The notes below the pieces were generated by a model. It saw only the letters and a list, made by a program, of their open reading frames with translations, searched no databases and was not told the origin of the DNA. The position numbers and the translations under genes were made by a program. From assembly GCA_964542055.1 (NCBI GenBank), contig CAZITB010000063.1, positions 1 to 16,175 of the forward strand: 16,175 bases of DNA, in the 5' to 3' direction. Shown piece by piece: positions 7,082 through 11,856 of the stretch. This DNA comes from CAZITB01 sp964542055. GTDB taxonomy: Bacteria; Planctomycetota; Phycisphaerae; Sedimentisphaerales; CAMDDF01. Each line of letters begins with the position of its first letter. Position 1 is the stretch's first letter.

Positions 7082-7276
7082 TTAACCTTTATTATATGTT
7101 GGAAGCTGGCCGCCATTGATGTTGCGGATGTTATCGCTTAGCCCCAACTCCTGTTTGATCCTTTCAATCAACTCTATTGGATTTGATTCGGGCAGTGGTT
7201 TTACCGGGACGATTTCGTTAAACTGAACATCCATTGGTTTTCCTGCAACCGTGTCTCGTAAATGATTGATTCTCAT
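7082..7276 (-). CDS. 64-residue protein, candidate ubiquitin-like modifier
   Basis: This small protein directly precedes the E2 and JAB-E1 genes, where bacterial ubiquitin-like operons usually place the modifier. Possible strands (GKPMDVQFNEIVPV) lead into a helix (PIELIERIKQELGL) and then NIRNINGG at residues 49-56, followed by an 8-residue tail, QLPTYNKG. A Gly-Gly followed by a removable tail is what a JAB peptidase would process. The helix-then-GG order and the GKPMDVQF start loosely recall ubiquitin, but at 56 residues up to GG it is short for the fold and has no family match I can name. The SD AAAGGA lies 8 nt upstream of the ATG. I am confident that it is a gene and unsure that it is a modifier. 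Confidence 0.6.
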   Translation of the reverse strand: MRINHLRDTVAGKPMDVQFNEIVPVKPLPESNPIELIERIKQELGLSDNIRNINGGQLPTYNKG

Positions 7277-7303
7277 GAGTCTTGTCCTTTCTGAAAATAG
7301 GGG

Positions 7304-7525
7304 TTAGTTTCTATCGAAAAATATCCGGCACACTCCAGCAGCAGCGATCAAAGCAATGCAAAAGAGCATGCCGCCGATCAAGATTTCTGCCGGTTCGTGT
7401 CCTGAATGTCCGGGGTTTGCAACCGCATCGAAGAAGGCCGCAACATTACTGCTTCCGGCCATGATCACGATAAAACAAAGAATTGCGGCTATCAGTCTGG
7501 CTAAGTTGTTTTTGTGTATTCTCAT
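7304..7525 (-). CDS. Small two-helix membrane protein (VirB2/TrbC-like in shape)
   Basis: The 73-residue product has a basic N-terminus (MRIHKNNLARL), a first hydrophobic helix (about 9-30), a loop containing GHSGHEPAE, a second hydrophobic helix (about 47-68, ILIGGMLFCIALIAAAG), and a short charged end. The two-helix, short-loop shape resembles VirB2/TrbC pilins of type IV secretion systems, but the sequence is too generic to claim this and no other secretion genes are present apart from the ATPase. AAGGA lies 8 nt before the ATG. It sits 33 nt after the nuclease gene and 27 nt before the candidate modifier, in the same operon. Confidence 0.6.
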   Translation of the reverse strand: MRIHKNNLARLIAAILCFIVIMAGSSNVAAFFDAVANPGHSGHEPAEILIGGMLFCIALIAAAGVCRIFFDRN

Positions 7526-7558
7526 TGGTTTTTTCCTTTTTCCTGTGTTTCCGTATGT

Positions 7559-7957
7559 CTATTCGCCAAGGGAAAAAGTGCTTTTTTCCGGGAAATATAT
7601 GCGTTTTTGGCCTGTAATCTGCGATAACAGCAGAAAAATAACTGGCGGGGATCGGGGTAGCTTTTTCCTGCGTTTGTACTTCTGAACGGCTGCCTTGAGG
7701 GTCTTCCGGTTGGGCAAAATGACAATTAACGGAAGGTTTAGAGCAGCAGCCTTGTCGATATTGCTGCTGAGATTTCGCACCGTAGATTCGACTTCAGCCA
7801 GCAGAACCCTGCCATTTTTGCAGGCATAGATGTCGGCATAATCAGTCCTGCCATCAGGCATTTCAATGGGATATTCTTTTTCTACATCCCATCCGAGAGC
7901 CTGAAATTTATGGGCAGCCTGATCAGCTATGAAATTGTGGAAAGATTGTCCACGCAT
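7559..7957 (-). CDS. PD-(D/E)xK-superfamily nuclease-like protein
   Basis: The 132-residue protein begins with a helix (FIADQAAHKFQALGW) and then the restriction-endonuclease core: PDGRTDYADIYACKNGRVLLAEVEST, with Asp42 and Glu55-Val-Glu57 as probable metal ligands. This D-x(12)-ExE layout matches Mrr/Holliday-junction-resolvase-type cores, although the usual catalytic Lys is replaced by Glu57. A basic stretch (KYKRRKKLPR) suggests nucleic-acid binding. The ATG follows the HerA-like ATPase stop with no gap, so the two are coupled. HerA-type motors often work with a nuclease partner (as in HerA-NurA), and I infer such a pairing here. The family is not firmly identified. Confidence 0.65.
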   Translation of the reverse strand: MRGQSFHNFIADQAAHKFQALGWDVEKEYPIEMPDGRTDYADIYACKNGRVLLAEVESTVRNLSSNIDKAAALNLPLIVILPNRKTLKAAVQKYKRRKKLPRSPPVIFLLLSQITGQKRIYFPEKSTFSLGE

Positions 7958-9367
7958 CTATTCACCTGCACTTTCATAGAGTTTGATGGCTTCCCCAGCT
8001 TCCGGCAAAGCTTCCAAGAGAATCTTGCCCCTGCCGTTTGCACCAGTGCCGAGTGAGTGCTCCCTGATCATTTTTTTGGCAAGCAGGGATTTTCGAACCT
8101 TCACTGCAGTCTTAGAACTGATTCCGGCAGACTTGATATAACTGCTGCTGGGCTGCATAGGATTTTCGATAATCGTTTTGAGCAGGCTGTATTCCTGTGG
8201 GCTTCCCAGAATGGATTTTGTTTCCACTGTTGTTTCCTTGGGCTCATCGTCGGAAACAACAGAAACTATCGGAAGATAGCCCAAGGGATTAGCATCTGGA
8301 TCGGGAATATGGGGAACCTTAATGTTTTGCATGTTTGGGACGCTGAACACGAAAGGATAGCGCCAATGACACGAGCCGATCTGGCCGATAAATGTTCCCG
8401 CTTTAAGTTTCAACCGTGCCCACTGAAGTTGCTCGGCATTAAGGCCCATTGCCCGACCCATCATCTGATAGTCAGCAAAGCTTCCGCAGCGGCCCAGGAT
8501 TTTTGTTGCTGTATTGCTGAATACTTCCGGGATGATGTCATTGCTGCTTTGGGCACAAAGTACAAGACCGATTCCCGTGCCTCTGATAAGACCGATCTGA
8601 TTTCGGATGACATTGCCCATTGCAGAGGTATTAATAAGACGCTGGGCTTCATCACAAAAGATAAGCAAATTCATTTTATAATTGCTGAAACCAGCTTCGA
8701 TTCGACGAGTAAATTCAGAAATCAGGAAATAACCTAAAATCAGATTTTTAGCTGTTTCAGGGAACCCGCCAAATTCAAAAACAATTTTCTTTTCGGCTAA
8801 TTCCTCAACCGGCCATCCTTGATGAAAGGTTAGAACTTTACCGTGAGCCGAAAGCAGAGTTTCTAGCCCGTCAAGAATCGAATGGGCTGACTGATAATTG
8901 GCTTTTTTATCTTTCTCAACAGATGATTTCAAATGCTCAAGTGTTGGGTATTGTTTCTGCTCAGAAATTTCATATTGATGAAAGAGATTTGAGACGTGGC
9001 TTTGCAGAAGTCTGCTTGCTCTCGGAGGTAAAGATAACGCTTCACACAACAGGTCAGATACAATGACTGCCCATATATTAACCTTAACACCTTGAGGCGG
9101 CTGAAGGATATTGAGTTTGAGCTGATCACCTGACAGGATAGTTATTTCACAGTTTTGCTCCTTGAGAGCAAATTTCAATGGCGAGAATTCCTTTTTGCGA
9201 AAATCAAAAGCCCAAAATCCCCGTTGATCTGGCGCAGTCTGCATCATGTAGTGAGTTAGCAGATTTGTTTTTCCACTGCCGCTGCTTCCCAATATTAAAG
9301 CGTGTTCGTTGAATATCTGAGGATTTACCACAAGCGGCTTTTTATTGTTATTATATCCAAATATCAT
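7958..9367 (-). CDS. HerA/VirD4-like DNA-translocating ATPase with C-terminal winged helix
   Basis: The 469-residue P-loop NTPase has Walker A LGSSGSGKTNLL (Gly27-Thr34), WAFDFRKKEF after the second strand, and Walker B LLIFCDEAQRLI (Asp239-Glu240). A later strand carries LVLCAQSSNDI (sensor Gln273), then ATKILGRCGS. This is the FtsK-HerA arrangement shared by HerA, VirD4/TraG coupling proteins and DUF87 proteins, which form hexamers that pump DNA or remodel complexes. No transmembrane helix is visible, unlike most VirD4 proteins. Residues 390-465 look like a winged helix (EYSLLKTIIENP, KTAVKVRKSLLAKKMI), probably DNA-binding. It starts 6 nt after GGAGG, overlapping the upstream stop as ATGA, and abuts the nuclease gene. 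Confidence 0.88.
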   Translation of the reverse strand: MIFGYNNNKKPLVVNPQIFNEHALILGSSGSGKTNLLTHYMMQTAPDQRGFWAFDFRKKEFSPLKFALKEQNCEITILSGDQLKLNILQPPQGVKVNIWAVIVSDLLCEALSLPPRASRLLQSHVSNLFHQYEISEQKQYPTLEHLKSSVEKDKKANYQSAHSILDGLETLLSAHGKVLTFHQGWPVEELAEKKIVFEFGGFPETAKNLILGYFLISEFTRRIEAGFSNYKMNLLIFCDEAQRLINTSAMGNVIRNQIGLIRGTGIGLVLCAQSSNDIIPEVFSNTATKILGRCGSFADYQMMGRAMGLNAEQLQWARLKLKAGTFIGQIGSCHWRYPFVFSVPNMQNIKVPHIPDPDANPLGYLPIVSVVSDDEPKETTVETKSILGSPQEYSLLKTIIENPMQPSSSYIKSAGISSKTAVKVRKSLLAKKMIREHSLGTGANGRGKILLEALPEAGEAIKLYESAGE

Positions 9368-9585
9368 AGCTCGCCTCCGGGCGGAATTTTGAACGGGTGG
9401 TCACTGAATAGTTCCTGCATCTGATGTTTGTGGATTCTGTAGCGAATCATGCCGATTATTACGTCATCACATAAGCCCAATTTCCATAGCTTGATCATGG
9501 CTCGACCATGTGGATCATTAAAGAGATTGTTTTGAACTCCCCACGCGATCTCTTCTGCTAGATATGGATAATGCGGCTTTCTCAC
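9364..9585 (-). CDS. 73-residue protein of unknown function ending in GGEL
   Basis: The small protein is mostly helical (LAEEIAWGVQNNLF, RAMIKLWKLGLCDDVIIGMIRYRIHKHQMQ) with no recognised motif and a C-terminal PPGGEL. It starts at GTG 9585 with GAGGA about 6 nt upstream, two bases after the Zn-binding protein stop, and its stop overlaps the HerA-like ATPase start by 4 nt. This tight coupling suggests that it works with the ATPase, perhaps as an accessory or adaptor. No function can be assigned. Confidence 0.7.
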   Translation of the reverse strand: MRKPHYPYLAEEIAWGVQNNLFNDPHGRAMIKLWKLGLCDDVIIGMIRYRIHKHQMQELFSDHPFKIPPGGEL

Positions 9586-9587
9586 AA

Positions 9588-9995
9588 TTAGTCCTCAAAA
9601 TCAATAAAGGGAGAAAGGAGAAAACGCGTAACTTTACGATGAAGAGTGTTCCGCTTATATGCCTCCCTGCAGTACTTGCACATGGGCATTGTGCCGTATT
9701 CGCTTACTTTCACATCGTAATGGTGTTCCCCACACAGCGGTTTGTGACAACTGGAACAGTGGTTTAGATGTCGCTGGCAGACTAAACCGTAGCATTCACT
9801 GCACTGACCAGCGGCCTGAGTAATACAGCCGCATTTGAGCGGTTCGACAGTCTGAATCTCACTGGAATTGATTGCACCATTTTCGAAGTAATTATCCTCT
9901 TCGATGGATTCGATAATCCGTTTCTGACCAGTTACTGGATGTGTATTAACAATCTGACGCTTCTTTTTTCTTAATGGATCAAACATATCATTCAT
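9588..9995 (-). CDS. Cys/His-rich zinc-binding protein, RING/B-box-like (candidate E3 or adaptor)
   Basis: The 135-residue protein has six closely spaced zinc-ligand pairs: C55-x-C57, C65-x2-C68, C73-x2-H76, C80-x2-C83, C88-x2-H91 and C106-x2-C109. The core is a duplicated C-x2-C-x4-C-x2-H unit (CSECYGLVCQRH and CSSCHKPLCGEH). Such interleaved pairs are typical of cross-brace treble-clef folds (RING, B-box) and could hold up to three zinc ions. The N-terminus is charged and probably flexible. Bacterial RING-like proteins are known near E1/E2 genes, so a ubiquitin-ligase-like or adaptor role is a reasonable hypothesis, although a DNA- or protein-binding zinc finger is equally possible. Start: ATG 9995 just follows AAAGGA; ATG 9986 has better SD spacing (9 nt) and may be the real start. 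Confidence 0.75.
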   Translation of the reverse strand: MNDMFDPLRKKKRQIVNTHPVTGQKRIIESIEEDNYFENGAINSSEIQTVEPLKCGCITQAAGQCSECYGLVCQRHLNHCSSCHKPLCGEHHYDVKVSEYGTMPMCKYCREAYKRNTLHRKVTRFLLSPFIDFED

Positions 9996-9999
9996 TCCT

Positions 10000-10176
10000 T
10001 TACCACGGTTTTGAAAATAGAACTCTATCCAGCCATTGAATAAGCTGCAGAGCAAACTTTCCGCTAAGCCACACCATCAGCAACAGCAAGATCAAGCTAT
10101 TGATCCACAAAAAGAACCGTGAGATCAGCCTGAAGTAATCTGGGATGTTGTCATACCATTTTTTGTTCCAAGCCAT
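10000..10176 (-). CDS. 58-residue single-pass membrane protein
   Basis: This short frame begins MAWNKKWYDNIPDYFRLISR and continues into a strongly hydrophobic helix (FFLWINSLILLLLMVWL, about residues 21-38), then an amphipathic end (LIQWLDRVLFSKPW). It is probably a single-pass membrane protein. An AAAGGCAGG stretch precedes the ATG; the gene begins 17 nt after the stop of the sigma-like HTH gene and stops 4 nt before the Zn-protein start, filling the space exactly as expected in this operon. I do not recognise a family. It may tether the neighbouring ATPase or Zn protein to the membrane. Confidence 0.65.
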   Translation of the reverse strand: MAWNKKWYDNIPDYFRLISRFFLWINSLILLLLMVWLSGKFALQLIQWLDRVLFSKPW

Positions 10177-10193
10177 ATTTGCCTGCCTTTCGA

Positions 10194-10448
10194 TCAGTTT
10201 TCTTCAATTTCTTGACGAAACTTTCTGAGCTGCTCATCACGCAATTTCTTCTGATGAGCGACAAGCTTTGCATACGCTCGTTTCAATCTGCTGCTTACAG
10301 TCCTTCGATTGATTCCGAGTTTTTTTGCTGCTTCTTCCTGAGACAATTCCTCGCCATAGACAAGGCAGATAGCCTGCCATTGAGGCAATGTAAAAATCTC
10401 GGCGACATCGGCATACTTTTGATAGATAGCAGTTAAGTCTTTTGACAT
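10194..10448 (-). CDS. Sigma-70 region 4-like HTH protein (second paralogue)
   Basis: The 84-residue protein contains a sigma-70 region 4-type helix-turn-helix (LSQEEAAKKLGINRRTVSSRLKRAYAKL, about residues 35-62) preceded by IYQKYADVAEIFTLPQWQAI and followed by a basic helix. It lacks the other sigma regions, so it is more likely a small DNA-binding regulator than a full sigma factor. About half of its residues match the neighbouring gene at 10526, so the two arose by duplication. AAGGAG lies 6 nt before the ATG. It heads the downstream membrane/Zn/HerA genes and probably regulates the operon. Confidence 0.8.
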   Translation of the reverse strand: MSKDLTAIYQKYADVAEIFTLPQWQAICLVYGEELSQEEAAKKLGINRRTVSSRLKRAYAKLVAHQKKLRDEQLRKFRQEIEEN

Positions 10449-10525
10449 TTGTTTCTCCTTAAGTATTGGTTAACTTTCGAGTTTGGTTAAGGCCTTAAGC
10501 TTCAACATCACTAAACTGCGCTCTG

Positions 10526-10831
10526 TTATTCTTCATCTTGCCAACTTTCGCTTCTTAAAAGACGGAATTGCTCTGCCCGCATCTGTTTTTGGTAAACAGC
10601 AAGTCTTTGACGAGCACGTGTCAGTCTGCCGCTGACAGTCCTGCGGTCTATGCCAAGATTTTCTGCAATTTGCTTTTGAGTAAGTCCTTTGCCGTAGTAG
10701 AGGGCTATTGTTTCCAACTGGTTCCGCGTAAATATTTCAGCAACATCAACGTATTTCTGATAGATTTCCTGAAATCGGATAGAAGTGACTGCTTTGGTTT
10801 CAACTCCGTTGTAGTACGCAATTCTGCTCAT
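10526..10831 (-). CDS. Sigma-70 region 4-like HTH protein (first paralogue, head of the operon)
   Basis: The 101-residue protein has the same layout as its neighbour: IYQKYVDVAEIFTRNQLETIALYYG, then the HTH LTQKQIAENLGIDRRTVSGRLTRARQRL and a basic tail. I place the start at 10831 (MSRIAYYNG), where GGAG stands 7 nt upstream; the frame extends further upstream to 10888 but without an SD. It is the first gene of the long minus-strand block and lies opposite a divergent plus-strand gene, a typical place for an autoregulator. The paralogous pair could form a heterodimer or give graded control. A 77-nt gap separates the two genes. Confidence 0.8.
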   Translation of the reverse strand: MSRIAYYNGVETKAVTSIRFQEIYQKYVDVAEIFTRNQLETIALYYGKGLTQKQIAENLGIDRRTVSGRLTRARQRLAVYQKQMRAEQFRLLRSESWQDEE

Positions 10832-10939
10832 AGCATTTCTCCAAATGATGGTTAAGTTATTGGGGTTTTCAACAGAAGTATGAAGCATATTTGAGCAATA
10901 AAAAAATGCTTTCCGGAAACATTAGCGTTACATTGGCGA

Positions 10940-10965
10940 CACTTTATAAGTGCTTTATATATAAA
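10940..10965. promoter_or_regulatory. Divergent promoter/operator region with two adjacent palindromes
   Basis: CACTT-TAT-AAGTG (10940-10952) is an operator-like inverted repeat. It is followed by the perfect 12-bp palindrome TTTATATATAAA (10954-10965), which could act as a TATA box in both directions. A sigma-70-like reading is also possible for the plus strand: TTGGCG (10933-10938), 17 nt, TATATA (10956-10961), or TATAAT at 10970-10975. The HTH regulators transcribed away from this site are the obvious candidates to bind it. Confidence 0.5.
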
Positions 10966-11040
10966 TGGATATAATGCTTTATGTTCGCAAAAGTCACACT
11001 AGTTATCACACCAATATCGAGATGTCATAAGGGATTTCAG

Positions 11041-11778
11041 ATGAGTTCTGGCAATCTGTTGTCACTAATAAGCGACAACTATATAAATGGAATCATATTC
11101 TCTCTTGCCATGACAAAAGAATGGATACTTTTACCTCCATACAATGCGGGCGGAGAACCGGCTGCACATCCGTGGCCATTTTCAAGTTTTACTAAAAAGC
11201 TGGATGATATCTTGAAAAGTAATGGCTTTACGCCTAATTTGAAAAATCTGGATAATTTTGAGCAAGGAGGATACTGGCTCAACCGGATGTATGGTTCAAA
11301 AGATAGTCCTATCGTCGTATTCTATAATCAAGAAATTACCGATGCATCTTTTGATGCAAGTGACGAAGGAAGTTTGCCGTTGAGTGATATGGTGGGGATG
11401 GACTGCAGTTTTGAACGTGGACAATTATACCTGCCAAGAGAAGTTCTTCTTCAAAGATTTACTGAAGGAGATTACGGCAGGGAATTTATTGAGTTTGTTG
11501 TTGCGGATGATGAATTGAGGCAAAAATTACTTGCTCCCAAATATGCCGAAGACATGCATCATGCTAATACTTCAGTTAAATCTTGTTTTGATAATTTAGA
11601 ATCCAGTCGTCTTCAATTTGGGCGGCATTTACATGATAAAAGAAATAGTCCGGGTTTTTTCGAGATTTCCTATGCCGGATCATATGAACCAATGTATCCT
11701 CAAAATGGTAGAACCAGAGAAGGTGATATTCTACGTCGTGCAGAAAAGATCGCTAAAAGTGGACAATTAGGGAAGTGA
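11041..11778 (+). CDS. Unrecognised 245-residue protein
   Basis: I do not recognise this protein. It is soluble-looking with mixed helix and strand, starts with a hydrophobic stretch (SLISDNYINGIIFSLA) and contains PWPFSSFTKKLDDIL, GGYWLNRMYGSKDSPIVVFYNQ, LPLSDMVGMD and a basic C-terminal helix (GRTREGDILRRAEKIAKSG). I chose ATG 11041 because AAGGGA lies 6 nt upstream; an in-frame ATG at 10981 would add 20 residues and sits just after the TATA-like palindrome. It is transcribed divergently from the HTH/HerA/ubiquitin-like operon and lies 78 nt before the NACHT gene, so it may share its transcript and function. Confidence 0.65.
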   Translation: MSSGNLLSLISDNYINGIIFSLAMTKEWILLPPYNAGGEPAAHPWPFSSFTKKLDDILKSNGFTPNLKNLDNFEQGGYWLNRMYGSKDSPIVVFYNQEITDASFDASDEGSLPLSDMVGMDCSFERGQLYLPREVLLQRFTEGDYGREFIEFVVADDELRQKLLAPKYAEDMHHANTSVKSCFDNLESSRLQFGRHLHDKRNSPGFFEISYAGSYEPMYPQNGRTREGDILRRAEKIAKSGQLGK

Positions 11779-11856
11779 TTGACAATTCCGCAGGTTTTTT
11801 GTATTATTTGCGTAACGTATTTACTAATATCAACTTAAGCTGAATGGAATAGCGTC

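Noticed and set aside
8057..8737. 226-codon plus-strand frame inside the HerA-like ATPase gene
   Set aside because: It is antisense to a gene with clear Walker motifs, has no SD and no recognisable protein features.
7304..9367. A complete type IV secretion or conjugation system
   Set aside because: Only a VirD4/HerA-like ATPase and a two-helix membrane protein fit in shape. No VirB4, relaxase, VirB6/8/9/10 or lytic transglycosylase is present in the window.
9996..10055. Start of the Zn-binding protein at ATG 10055
   Set aside because: The added 20 residues would overlap the 58-residue membrane-protein gene and have no SD; the ATG at 9995 or 9986 follows AAAGGA.
10981..11041. Start of the 11041 gene at ATG 10981
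   Set aside because: The extra 20 residues have no SD, whereas ATG 11041 has AAGGGA at 6 nt. A leaderless start at 10981 after the TATA-like palindrome remains a minor possibility.
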